From contig JAITOJ010000124.1 of NCBI GenBank assembly GCA_031290005.1, forward strand, positions 1-27,109: 27,109 nt of DNA. The letters are read 5' to 3'. A program made the position numbers and the translations under genes. The DNA comes from Treponema sp. (GTDB lineage Bacteria; Spirochaetota; Spirochaetia; Treponematales; Treponemataceae). Below are positions 13,878-22,259 of the stretch, piece by piece (within the stretch, counting starts at the first letter, position 1; each line of letters starts with the position of its first letter). Below the pieces are notes generated by a model. It worked only from the letters and a program-made list of their open reading frames with translations. It had not been told where the DNA came from and made no database searches.

Positions 13878-15962
13878 ATGAATCGGGTGAAGTCCTATCG
13901 GGGGAAGCCATATCCTTTGGGTGCGGCACTGTACCAAGGCGGCGTGAATTTCAGCGTTTTTTCCCATAATGCTGTTGCAATTACTCTTGAATTTTATGCT
14001 GGCGCACAGGACGATACTCCGGCGGTATCCTACCAGCTTGACCCCCAATTCAATAAAACCGGCGATATATGGCATATCTATATTCCAGAGATTACCGTCG
14101 GAGCGCTGTATGTATTCCGTGCCGACGGCCCCTTTGCGCCAGAAAAAGGATACCGGTTCAACAAAAAGGCTCGGCTCCTTGACCCCTATGCAAAGGCTCT
14201 GACTAACACCTCGATTTTTGCGAATCTGGCGAACGGCAAGTTTCCTAAATGCGTAGTCATTGACAACCGCTTTGACTGGCAGGGCGACCAGCCCCTCAAT
14301 TATCCCCTTAAAGACTGCGTTATCTACGAAACCCATGTAAAAGGATTAACCGCTGGTCCCGCGTCCGGGGTGCGGTATTCCGGCACCTATCGGGGAATCC
14401 TGGAAAAAATCCCCTATTTCAAACAATTGGGGATTACGAGTCTTGAATTGCTGCCCATTCACGAATTTGACGAGTTTGAAAGCTATCGCCTCAACCCACA
14501 GACCGGCGAGCCCTTAAAAAATTACTGGGGCTACAGCACGCTGGGGTTTTTCGCGCCAAAGGCATCCTACGGGTCTGACCAGTCGCCAGGGATCTGTGTC
14601 CAGGAATTCAAGGAGATGGTGCGGGGGCTGCACCGGAATGGTATTGAAGTCATCCTTGACGTGGTGTTCAACCACACTGCCGAAGGCAACGAGCGGGGCC
14701 CGTCCATCAGTTTTCGGGGGTTTGAAAATTCGGTGTACTATCATCTGGAGGACAAACAAAAACAATGCTACAAAAATTATTCCGGCTGCGGCAACACAGT
14801 GAACTGCAACCATCCGGTAACCCGCCAGTTCATTATGGACTGCCTGCGGTATTGGGTGATTGAAATGCATGTGGACGGGTTCCGGTTTGACCTGGCGCCG
14901 ATTCTGGCCCGGGGGCGTTCCGGGGAAGTGTTGGCCAATCCGCCCCTTACGGAGGAGATTGCCGAAGACCCCGCACTGGCAAAGACCAAGATTATCGCCG
15001 AAGCCTGGGACGCCGGCGGCGCCTATCTGGTGGGCGCGTTTCCCGGCGCCCGCTGGGCGGAATGGAATGACCGCTTCCGGGACGATATCCGCCGGTTCTG
15101 GCACGGAGAAAGTTTTTTTGCAAACAGCGCCGCCACCCGGTTGGCGGGCAGCGCCGACCTCTACCTGAAAAGCGGCAAAAAACCCTTCAATTCCATCAAT
15201 TTTATTGCCTGTCACGACGGGTTCACCCTGAATGACGTGGTTTCCTACAATACGAAACACAACGATGCCAACGGCGAGGAAAACCGGGACGGCTCCGGCA
15301 ATAATTGCAGCTATAATTATGGTTTTGAGGGGCCTGTCGTCAATCCCGCGATTGAACAGGTGCGGCTTAGGCAAATCAAAAATATGTTTTTGACCCTTAT
15401 GCTTTCCCAGGGTACTCCCATGATACTGGGAGGGGACGAATTCCGCCGCACTCAGGACGGGAACAACAATGCCTATTGTCAGGACACCGAGCTTTCCTGG
15501 TATGACTGGACGCTCAAGGAAAAGAATGCCGAATTGTTCCGGTTCTGCAAACTGGCAATCAATTTCAGGCGGCAGCATCCCGCTTTCCGGCGTCCTGAAT
15601 TTTTTGAAGGCCTTGACCATTCCGGAGATTCCGTGCCGGATATTGCCTGGTACAACCGTTCGGCAAAACCGCCGGACTGGCAGCGGCTTGATAAGTTCCT
15701 GGCTTTTTACATCAACGGCGACAAAACTGAAATGCTTTCAGAACAGAACGACCCGGATTTTTACATTATGTGTAATGCCGACACAAAAGACACATCCGCT
15801 GTTTTGCCGCCCCTTGCCAGCGGGAAAAGATGGGCCCGTTGCGTTGACACGTCCATCCCTTCGCCGGATGACTTTCTTGAATCGGGAAATGAGGAGGCCC
15901 TGGGAACTCCCAGAGTCTATGTGCTGCCTGCCAGGAGCATGGCGGTTTTAATGGCAAAATAG
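13878..15962 (+). CDS. glgX: Isoamylase-type glycogen debranching enzyme
   Basis: Hydrolyses alpha-1,6 branch points of glycogen or limit dextrin in the cytoplasm. The 694-residue protein has an N-terminal early-set domain (GKPYPLGAALYQGGVNFSVFS) and then a GH13 barrel. The four signature regions are DVVFNHT (261-267), GFRFDLA with nucleophile Asp338, IAEAWD with acid/base Glu375, and CHDGFTLND with Asp447. The C-terminal domain is divergent. The frame is open from a TTG at 13851, but MNRVKSYRGKPYPLG at 13878 is the better start: it begins at the usual family position and follows an extended -10 by seven bases with no ribosome site. The omptin gene follows after 24 bases, probably in the same transcript. 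Confidence 0.94.
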   Translation: MNRVKSYRGKPYPLGAALYQGGVNFSVFSHNAVAITLEFYAGAQDDTPAVSYQLDPQFNKTGDIWHIYIPEITVGALYVFRADGPFAPEKGYRFNKKARLLDPYAKALTNTSIFANLANGKFPKCVVIDNRFDWQGDQPLNYPLKDCVIYETHVKGLTAGPASGVRYSGTYRGILEKIPYFKQLGITSLELLPIHEFDEFESYRLNPQTGEPLKNYWGYSTLGFFAPKASYGSDQSPGICVQEFKEMVRGLHRNGIEVILDVVFNHTAEGNERGPSISFRGFENSVYYHLEDKQKQCYKNYSGCGNTVNCNHPVTRQFIMDCLRYWVIEMHVDGFRFDLAPILARGRSGEVLANPPLTEEIAEDPALAKTKIIAEAWDAGGAYLVGAFPGARWAEWNDRFRDDIRRFWHGESFFANSAATRLAGSADLYLKSGKKPFNSINFIACHDGFTLNDVVSYNTKHNDANGEENRDGSGNNCSYNYGFEGPVVNPAIEQVRLRQIKNMFLTLMLSQGTPMILGGDEFRRTQDGNNNAYCQDTELSWYDWTLKEKNAELFRFCKLAINFRRQHPAFRRPEFFEGLDHSGDSVPDIAWYNRSAKPPDWQRLDKFLAFYINGDKTEMLSEQNDPDFYIMCNADTKDTSAVLPPLASGKRWARCVDTSIPSPDDFLESGNEEALGTPRVYVLPARSMAVLMAK

Positions 15963-15986
15963 CAAAATACATAAAAATAGGTGAAT

Positions 15987-16934
15987 ATGAAACGTTTTTT
16001 TATATGTATTCTTTTGTGTCTCTGTGTGTCCGCCTATCCGGGCGAAATATTGTCCGTATCTTTGGATGTCGCCGGGGGGATGCTATGGGGGACTTCCCGT
16101 GAATATGTGTTGACAAATGCCTATGCTTTGCCAAGGGTTGACTCGATGTTGAGCCGTCTGGATTGGCAGGAAAAAACCGTGCCCTACGTTGATATGACCG
16201 TGCGTTTTGAAGCCTTCAATGTGTTTATTGCCGGAAGTTTCCTGACGGCCCTTCCGCAGGTCGACGGAACAGAGAGTATTATGGAAGACCGGGACTGGGA
16301 TAATCCGGACGGCACCCTGTTATCCCAGTATTCGCGTCACGATATAAGTATCGACAAACATTATGACCTTTCCGCTGAATTGGGGTATTCATTCAAAGTA
16401 CGGGATTTCCGCATTACCCCATCCGCTGGCTTTTCTTACCGTGCCCGAAAATGGACGGGAACCGACGGATACGGGCAATACGCGTCTATCTGGACAGAAG
16501 ACACGGAGAAACAAGCGTTCACCGGCCCGGTGATTACCTATGAGCAAGCTGTCTGGTTTCCCTCTATTACCTTGGAAGCCGCGTATAATCTGAACAGCCT
16601 TTTTGAATTTTCCGCAGCCTACCGCTTTTTTCCCTATATAGATACCGAAACTTTGGACACCCATATCACCACGAAGACACAGTACCGCGACATGATGGCG
16701 GGTGGTTGGGGGAATAAAATTATGCTGAATATCCGCTGGTTCTTCCTGAAGGACCGTTTGACGCTCAATTTGGGCGGCGCATACGAATGGTGGGAAATGT
16801 GGCCGGGCGAGACTTATTCAAGAAAGACCGGAGGGCCTGGTTCGGCAAACCAATTCACGCCGGATGTCGGCCAATCAAAGGCGGACAGCAGTCAGTGGTC
16901 CCTGTCATTGGGGCTGAGGGTGTCTATTTTTTGA
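15987..16934 (+). CDS. Omptin-family outer-membrane protease
   Basis: A 315-residue exported beta-barrel protein. An N-terminal signal (KRFFICILLCLCVSAYPG) precedes GGMLWGTSREYVL and LSRLDWQEK, the conserved omptin opening. The catalytic DxD is present as DRD (101 and 103, in MEDRDWDNPDG), as in the DQDWMD segment of OmpT. The DxH pair is DTH (224 and 226), followed by TTKTQYRD. SRHDISIDKHYDLSAELGY also parallels OmpT. An active protease cleaving surface or host peptides is thus likely; the substrate preference is unknown. The last residue is Phe. ATG at 15987 is chosen over GTG at 15981 because AGGTG lies just before it. It is preceded by glgX and followed by an AT-rich terminator. Confidence 0.85.
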   Translation: MKRFFICILLCLCVSAYPGEILSVSLDVAGGMLWGTSREYVLTNAYALPRVDSMLSRLDWQEKTVPYVDMTVRFEAFNVFIAGSFLTALPQVDGTESIMEDRDWDNPDGTLLSQYSRHDISIDKHYDLSAELGYSFKVRDFRITPSAGFSYRARKWTGTDGYGQYASIWTEDTEKQAFTGPVITYEQAVWFPSITLEAAYNLNSLFEFSAAYRFFPYIDTETLDTHITTKTQYRDMMAGGWGNKIMLNIRWFFLKDRLTLNLGGAYEWWEMWPGETYSRKTGGPGSANQFTPDVGQSKADSSQWSLSLGLRVSIF

Positions 16935-16953
16935 AAAAACTGCTCTTTTTACC

Positions 16954-16976
16954 AAATTTGCTTGACAAATTTTTTT
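16954..16976 (+). terminator. AT-rich terminator overlapping the metY promoter
   Basis: AAATTTG (16954-16960) and CAAATTT (16966-16972) pair around CTTGA and are followed by further T. The loop and right arm contain the TTGACA box of the next promoter. Confidence 0.55.
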
Positions 16977-16990
16977 GAATTTCCTATAAT
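16962..16990 (+). promoter_or_regulatory. Consensus metY promoter
   Basis: -35 TTGACA (16962-16967), exactly 17 bases, then -10 TATAAT (16985-16990), a full consensus match. The leader is about 49 bases, with AAAGGAG before the metY ATG. It also contains a seven-codon frame (MPVGFNI, 16998-17021) whose ATG is seven bases after the -10. Confidence 0.85.
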
Positions 16991-17045
16991 TCCTACTATG
17001 CCTGTGGGATTTAACATATAATAGTACAGCGCAAAGGAGCTAATT

Positions 17046-18338
17046 ATGGCAAAAAAAACAAACACCGATGCATGGGCCTTTGAAACAAAGCAGCTTCATG
17101 TCGGCCAGGAAGAACCGGACAGCGCCACCGACGCCCGTGCGGTTCCCATCTATCAGACCACGTCCTACGTGTTCCCCAGTTCCAAGTCCGCGGCGGACCG
17201 CTTCGCCTTGGCCGAAAGCGGCAACATCTACACCCGGATCATGAACCCCACCTGGGATGTGTTTGAAAAGCGCATCGCCGCCTTGGAAGGGGGCGTGGCC
17301 GCTCTGGCAACCGCATCGGGGGCGGCAGCGGTCACCTACGCGATTCAGAACATCACCCGCGCGGGGGACCACATCGTTACGGACAACCAGCTTTACGGCG
17401 GCACCTATAACCTGTTCACCAATACCTTCAAGGATATGGGTGTGGACTTTTCCTTTATTGACGGGAGCAAGCCGGAAAACTTCGAAAAGGCGATTAAGCC
17501 CAATACCAAGGCGCTCTTCTTTGAAACCGTGGGCAACCCCAACGCCTCTGTCGTGGACATTGACGCGGTGGTGGCCATTGCCCACAAGCACGGCCTGCCG
17601 GTAATTGTGGACAGCACCTTTGCCACGCCGTATCTGCTGCGTCCCATTGAGCACGGGGTGGACATCGTGGTGCATTCGGCCACCAAGTTTATCGGCGGCC
17701 ACGGCACGTCCATCGGCGGCGTCATCGTGGACGGCGGCAAGTTTGACTGGGCGGCCAGCGATAAGTTCCCCGGTCTTTCCAAGCCCAATCCCAGCTATCA
17801 CGGGGTGGTCTTCACCCAGGCCGTGGGCAATCTGGCCTATATCATCAAGGCCCGCACCACATTGCTTCGGGACACCGGCGCGGCCCTGTCGCCCTTCAAT
17901 GCCTTCCTGTTCCTTCAGGGGCTGGAAACCCTATCCCTCAGAGTCGAGCGGCATGTGGAAAACACTCTCAAGGTGGTGGACTTCCTCAAGAAGCACCCCA
18001 AGGTGGAACAGGTGAACCATCCGTCCCTGCCGGAGCACCGCGACCACGCCTTGTACAAAAAATATTTCCCCAAAGGCGGGGCATCGATTTTCACCTTTGA
18101 GATTAAGGGCGGCGCAGCGGTGGCCAAGAAATTCACCGAAGACCTGCAAATTTTCTCACTCCTGGCCAATGTGGCGGACGTGAAGTCCCTGGTGATTCAC
18201 CCGGCCAGCACCACCCATTCCCAGATGAGCGAGAAGGATCTGCTGGAGTCGGGGATTAAGCCCAATACTGTCCGGCTTTCCGTCGGCACGGAGAATATCA
18301 AGGACCTTATCGCCGATTTGGAGCAGGCCTTTAATTAG
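17046..18338 (+). CDS. metY: O-acetylhomoserine sulfhydrylase (PLP enzyme)
   Basis: Forms homocysteine (or cysteine from O-acetylserine) from the acetylated amino acid and sulfide, in the cytoplasm. The 430-residue protein is of standard length for the Cys/Met-metabolism PLP family. It shows AVPIYQTTSYVF, then YTRIMNPTWDVFEKRIAALEGG, then FFETVGNPNASVVDI. The cofactor Lys214 lies in SATKFIGGHGTSIGG, and HPASTTHSQMSEKDL occurs near the C-terminus. The presence of that last block, and the length, favour the sulfhydrylase over cystathionine synthase or lyase. It is driven by a full-consensus promoter with a good ribosome site, so it is probably highly expressed. It converges with the ABC exporter genes. 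Confidence 0.95.
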   Translation: MAKKTNTDAWAFETKQLHVGQEEPDSATDARAVPIYQTTSYVFPSSKSAADRFALAESGNIYTRIMNPTWDVFEKRIAALEGGVAALATASGAAAVTYAIQNITRAGDHIVTDNQLYGGTYNLFTNTFKDMGVDFSFIDGSKPENFEKAIKPNTKALFFETVGNPNASVVDIDAVVAIAHKHGLPVIVDSTFATPYLLRPIEHGVDIVVHSATKFIGGHGTSIGGVIVDGGKFDWAASDKFPGLSKPNPSYHGVVFTQAVGNLAYIIKARTTLLRDTGAALSPFNAFLFLQGLETLSLRVERHVENTLKVVDFLKKHPKVEQVNHPSLPEHRDHALYKKYFPKGGASIFTFEIKGGAAVAKKFTEDLQIFSLLANVADVKSLVIHPASTTHSQMSEKDLLESGIKPNTVRLSVGTENIKDLIADLEQAFN

Positions 18339-18343
18339 GCAGG

Positions 18344-18361
18344 GTAATCAAAAATGATTAC
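18344..18361. terminator. Small hairpin between convergent metY and ABC genes
   Basis: A perfect 7-bp stem GTAATCA/TGATTAC with loop AAAA fills most of the 29-base gap between the two stop codons. There is no U-tract, so terminator function is a weak inference from position. Confidence 0.35.
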
Positions 18362-18367
18362 GCATTG

Positions 18368-20161
18368 CTACTGCGACAGGCACAACTGATAGTAATGGCC
18401 TTTCTTGGCCATCAATTCCTCGTGGGCGCCCCGTTCCATAATCCTGCCGTCCTGCACAAACAAAATGCACGAACAGTTGCGGATTGTGGACAGACGGTGG
18501 GCAATGACAAAGGACGTGCGCCCCTTCATCAGGACGCGGATGCCCTCCTGCACCATCTGCTCTGTTCCCGTGTCTATGCTGCTGGTGGCCTCGTCCAAAA
18601 TCAGGATGCGCGGGTCGCTCAAAAGGGTGCGGGTAAACGCCAGAAGCTGCCGTTCCCCCTGGGAAATGCCGCCCCCCCGTTCGGTTACTGGGGTATTGTA
18701 GCCATCGCTCAGGTTTTCGATAAACTTGTTTGCCCCAATCAGCTCCGCCGCGGCGCGAATCTCCGCGTCCGTGGCGTCCAGCTTGCCGTAGCGGATATTG
18801 TCCGCAATGGTGCCGGTAAAAATAAAACTGTCCTGCATCATAATCCCCATCTGGCGGCGCAGGGAGCGGATAGTCAGATTCATCACATCGTGGCCGTCAA
18901 TCAGCACCTGGCCGTGGTCGATGTTATAAAACCGGCTCAACAGGTTCACGATGGTGGTCTTCCCCGCTCCCGTGGGGCCCACCAGGGCGATGCTGTCCCC
19001 TGGTTTGGCATCCAGGGACACGCTGTTCAGGATAATCCGGGTGCGGTCGTAATGGAAGGTGACATTGCGGAATTCCACGTGCCCCCGGATGGGCGGCAGG
19101 TCGTAGGAGTTGGTTGTGTCGGCGATTTCCACCGGTTCCGCGATGGTGTCGAAAATCCGGTCAAGATAGGACATGGCGGTCACAAAGGTGTTGTAGATGT
19201 TCGCCAGGTTGATGATGGGCTGCCAGAACCGCCAGGCGTAATTCCCCATAGCCAGAAGCATACCAAAGCTGGCCATAGGGCTCATCCAGTAGGCTCCCAT
19301 GATATACACAAAGGAAAACACGATTTGGCTGATGGTTTCCGTGGACAGCCACACGGTGTTGGAAATGTACTGGGCGCGCATCCATTCATCGTTCCGGTCC
19401 GCCGCCAGATTGTCCATGATGCCCCGGTTGCGTTCCTCCCGGTCGAACGCCTGGGTTACTCTGATGCCGTCAATGGACTCTTGAATATAGGCGTTCAGGT
19501 TGGAGTTCTTGTTGGACACCGCCTGCCAGGCCCGGCGCTGACGGGGCTTGATTGTCCAGATGAACGCTGCCAGCACCGGCAGCCCCAGGACGGCCATCAG
19601 GGCCAGCTGGGAGTCCACCTGAAACATGAAGAAGATGATAAAGAAGATATTCAGGATTTCGATGATAAAGTTCAGAATCCCGTTGGACAGGGCGTCGGAC
19701 ACATTGTTCACGTAGGGAACCACCCGGACAAAGATTTTGCCGTGGGGCCGGCTGTCGTAAAACGCGAAGGGCAGTTTTTGCAAGTGGGCGAACAAGTCGG
19801 AGCGGATGTCGTGGACAATGCTCTGTCCCGCCTTTGCCACCAGCACGTTCCGTATGGCCCCGAATCCCACGCTCACCACAATGCTCAGGGCCAGCAATCC
19901 CGCCAGAATCAGCAGGAGCCGGACGTCCTTGTGGGGAATCGCCACATCCAGGGCGCGCTGCATAAACAGCGGCCCGGTCAGGGCGATAACGTTCCCCAGC
20001 AGGCTGAGCAGGAGGGCCGCCTTCAGGGGATTCTGCACCCCCGCCAGATATTTCAGGCAGCGTTTGATATTGAACAGGCTGACCTTCTCGTCCAGATATT
20101 CGTCCATATCATAGCGGTTCCGGCCCTGGGGCTTTTCCTGTTTCACCTTAGCGCGCGGCAT
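18368..20161 (-). CDS. ABC exporter half-transporter, subunit with catalytic ATP site
   Basis: A 597-residue half-transporter with six membrane segments (about 40-330) and a C-terminal ATPase. The ATPase has Walker A GPTGAGKTT, Walker B ILILDEATSSID with catalytic Glu524, and switch His555 in VIAHRLST. Its signature is ISQGE (499-503), a variant of LSGGQ. Those features complement the partner encoded upstream, which has the standard signature but altered Walker B and switch residues. The pair therefore resembles heterodimeric exporters such as BmrCD (YheIH) and TM287/288, which expel drugs or lipids; the substrate here is unknown. The start overlaps the partner's end by 14 bases, with GAGGAGG six bases before ATG. 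Confidence 0.93.
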   Translation of the reverse strand: MPRAKVKQEKPQGRNRYDMDEYLDEKVSLFNIKRCLKYLAGVQNPLKAALLLSLLGNVIALTGPLFMQRALDVAIPHKDVRLLLILAGLLALSIVVSVGFGAIRNVLVAKAGQSIVHDIRSDLFAHLQKLPFAFYDSRPHGKIFVRVVPYVNNVSDALSNGILNFIIEILNIFFIIFFMFQVDSQLALMAVLGLPVLAAFIWTIKPRQRRAWQAVSNKNSNLNAYIQESIDGIRVTQAFDREERNRGIMDNLAADRNDEWMRAQYISNTVWLSTETISQIVFSFVYIMGAYWMSPMASFGMLLAMGNYAWRFWQPIINLANIYNTFVTAMSYLDRIFDTIAEPVEIADTTNSYDLPPIRGHVEFRNVTFHYDRTRIILNSVSLDAKPGDSIALVGPTGAGKTTIVNLLSRFYNIDHGQVLIDGHDVMNLTIRSLRRQMGIMMQDSFIFTGTIADNIRYGKLDATDAEIRAAAELIGANKFIENLSDGYNTPVTERGGGISQGERQLLAFTRTLLSDPRILILDEATSSIDTGTEQMVQEGIRVLMKGRTSFVIAHRLSTIRNCSCILFVQDGRIMERGAHEELMAKKGHYYQLCLSQ

Positions 20162-21920
20162 TTGCAGCCTCCTCTCCCGCGTTGTTTTGCAGGTTCCAGA
20201 TATAGCGATAGAATCCCTTGTTGGCCAGCAGCTCTTCGTGGGTTCCCCGCTCGATGATTTTGCCCTTGTCCATCACCAGAATCAAGTCCGCCCCCCGGAA
20301 CGAGGTGATCCGCTGGGCAATGATGATTTTGGTGCACGGAAAATCCAGGCCGCGAAGCTGCTCCTGAATGTACCGCTCGGTCTCGCTGTCCACCGACGAG
20401 GTGGTGTCGTCCAGCACCAGCACCGCCGGGGCAACCGCCAGAGCGCGGGCCAGGGCAATCCGCTGGCGCTGGCCCCCGGACAGCCCCACCCCCCGCTCGC
20501 CCACGATGGTGTCGTAGCCATCCTCCATGCCTCTGATAAAGCTGTCCGCGTCCGCCTGCACCGCCCGCCTGACAATTTCTTCCTCCCCCAAGTCCGGCCT
20601 GCCGTAGGCGATGTTGCCCCTGGTGGTGTCGGAAAACAGAAACACGTCCTGCATGGCCAGGCCGATGCTGCGCCGCAGGGAAGAAATCGTATACTCTTGA
20701 ATATCCGCGCCGTCCAGGCGCACGGTCCCGGCGGTGGGTTCGTAAAACCGCATGAGCAGGTTCACCAGGGAGGTCTTCCCCGCCCCGGTGGAACCCAGAA
20801 TACCGATGGTCTGTCCCGGCGCTGCCGTAAAGCTGATGTCCTCCAGAATAACGGAACCGTTCAGCGTCAGGCTCACGCGGTCGAATTCCACGGCCCCGGC
20901 GGGCCGCTTTGCCAGCGCCCGCGCGCCCGGTTTATCCGCGATACCCGCCGGCGCTTCGGTAACTTCCCGGATCATGGCGGCGGCGGCGTTGAACCGCTGC
21001 CAGTCCGCCAGGAGCATCCCCAGCATCCGCAGGGGCATGGCCAGCGCCCAGGTGAGGGACGAGAAGGACAGATACTGCCCGGGGGTCAACTCACCGTTAA
21101 TAAGGAAGATTCCCCCCACAATCAGGGTGATGACCGTGAGGATTTGGCTGCCGAATTCCAGCAGAGGCTGGTATTTGGCGGAAATCACCGCGTTTTCGTA
21201 GCTGGTGTCCCGGTAGTCGGCGTTGAATTTCTCAAAGTGTTCCTGTTCGTAGTCCTCCCGGGCAAAGGCCTTGACCACCCGGTGGCCGTCGATATTCTCC
21301 GTGACCGCGGTGCTCAGTTCGGTGAGTTTTTGCCGCAGGAGCACAAACCGGGGCCTGATGCGCCTCACAAACCGGCGGCTCAGATACAGGATACAAGGCG
21401 TAACCGCCGCCAGGCACACTGCCAGACGCCAGTTGACCAGCAGGAAGAAGGTGAGGGTGGCGGCAAACGTAACCAGGGCGTCCACACCCTGGTAGGTAAT
21501 CCACGCCAGGGTGTGGCGCAGCATGTCCAGGTCGCTGGTCATGCGGGTCATCATGTTGCCGGTGCGGATTTTCGCCTGAAAGCGGTAGTCCTGGGCCTGC
21601 ACCACGTCGTACATCTGATGCCGGATAATGGTCATGGCCTGGGTGCTTTTGAGTTCCATGACGATAATCATCAGGTAGCGCAGGGACAGGCGGACCACCT
21701 GCACGACTAACATGAGCGCCAGAATGCGGAGCAGGGGTTCGGTGTTACCGGGGATAATCACCTGGTCGATGAGGCGCTGGGAAAGGAAGGGGTTCACCAC
21801 AATCATCATTGAGGTGACTGCGGACAAAAAAAGGCCGAAGAAGAATCCCCGGCGCAGACCGTGATGCTGGGCGCCCAAGTAGGACCACACCCACTTAAAT
21901 TGTGACGAAGTGTGCGACAT
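20148..21920 (-). CDS. ABC exporter half-transporter, subunit with degenerate ATP site
   Basis: A 590-residue half-transporter: six membrane segments (about 22-310), then an ATPase with Walker A GSTGAGKTS, a standard LSGGQ signature, and Walker B VLVLDDTTSSVD. In the last, the catalytic Glu is replaced by Asp505. The switch His is replaced by Gln536 (IIIAQRITS). These are the typical changes of the non-hydrolysing site in heterodimeric exporters, so this protein should supply the standard signature to its partner's active site. It is transcribed first. No ribosome site precedes the ATG at 21920, and a weak promoter sits ten bases upstream. A hairpin array lies further upstream. Confidence 0.93.
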   Translation of the reverse strand: MSHTSSQFKWVWSYLGAQHHGLRRGFFFGLFLSAVTSMMIVVNPFLSQRLIDQVIIPGNTEPLLRILALMLVVQVVRLSLRYLMIIVMELKSTQAMTIIRHQMYDVVQAQDYRFQAKIRTGNMMTRMTSDLDMLRHTLAWITYQGVDALVTFAATLTFFLLVNWRLAVCLAAVTPCILYLSRRFVRRIRPRFVLLRQKLTELSTAVTENIDGHRVVKAFAREDYEQEHFEKFNADYRDTSYENAVISAKYQPLLEFGSQILTVITLIVGGIFLINGELTPGQYLSFSSLTWALAMPLRMLGMLLADWQRFNAAAAMIREVTEAPAGIADKPGARALAKRPAGAVEFDRVSLTLNGSVILEDISFTAAPGQTIGILGSTGAGKTSLVNLLMRFYEPTAGTVRLDGADIQEYTISSLRRSIGLAMQDVFLFSDTTRGNIAYGRPDLGEEEIVRRAVQADADSFIRGMEDGYDTIVGERGVGLSGGQRQRIALARALAVAPAVLVLDDTTSSVDSETERYIQEQLRGLDFPCTKIIIAQRITSFRGADLILVMDKGKIIERGTHEELLANKGFYRYIWNLQNNAGEEAANAAR

Positions 21921-21930
21921 AGCGGAAAAT

Positions 21931-21960
21931 ACGTTACCGCGCGGAAGGGGGTTTGGTCAA
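21931..21960 (-). promoter_or_regulatory. Possible ABC operon promoter
   Basis: Minus-strand -35 TTGACC (21955-21960), an 18-base spacer and a weak -10 TAACGT (21931-21936), ten bases before the ATG. Confidence 0.35.
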
Positions 21961-22001
21961 GATAGAGGAATAGTGAATAGAGGGATAGAGAATAGAGAAT
22001 A

Positions 22002-22116
22002 GGCTACTACTGAAATCAGTACTAGACTACTACTGAAATCAGTACTAGGCTACTACTGAAATCAGTATTAGGCTACTACTGAAATCAGTATTAGGCTACT
22101 ACTGATTTCAATTCCG
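22002..22116. repeat. Second tandem array of 23-bp hairpin units
   Basis: Four units with a 23-base period (starts 22002, 22025, 22048, 22071) plus a diverged fifth (22094-22116). Each holds the palindrome TACTGAAATCAGTA, extendable to a 9-bp stem with one mismatch. The last unit carries TACTGATTTCA, the opposite-strand form of the core, so this array also ends in reversed orientation. An AT-rich run of irregular AATAGAG copies precedes it (21966-22001). It fills much of the 339-base gap between the ABC operon and the protease gene. Confidence 0.9.
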
Positions 22117-22185
22117 GGAGGCCGGCATAAATCTTCCCTGCGTCTCTGTGTGGGGGAACCGGGGAAGAGGCGCGGAGGGGGCGGT

Positions 22186-22213
22186 CTCCGGCGAAGAACC
22201 GGGGGCTTTTTTT
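22186..22213 (+). terminator. Terminator upstream of the retropepsin gene
   Basis: CTCCGG and CCGGGG (one G-U pair) enclose a seven-base loop, followed by C and seven T (22207-22213). The T-run runs into the TTGACA box at 22212. What it terminates is unclear; no plus-strand gene lies before it. Confidence 0.6.
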
Positions 22214-22241
22214 GACAAAGAGTACGTGAGTGTGGTATACT
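22212..22241 (+). promoter_or_regulatory. Promoter of the retropepsin-like gene
   Basis: -35 TTGACA (22212-22217), an 18-base spacer and extended -10 TGGTATACT (TATACT at 22236-22241). AAGGAG (22248-22253) and ATG at 22260 follow. Confidence 0.8.
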
Positions 22242-22259
22242 GTATGCAAGGAGTTTACT

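Noticed and set aside
16991..17045. SAM or S-box riboswitch ahead of metY
   Set aside because: The leader is only about 49 bases, with no room for the aptamer and no terminator between promoter and gene.
18365..20257. 630-codon plus-strand frame, and a 507-codon one at 20187-21710
   Set aside because: Both are antisense to the two ABC exporter genes, whose ATPase motifs are unmistakable; their His/Gln/Gly-rich composition is that of a GC-rich shadow frame.
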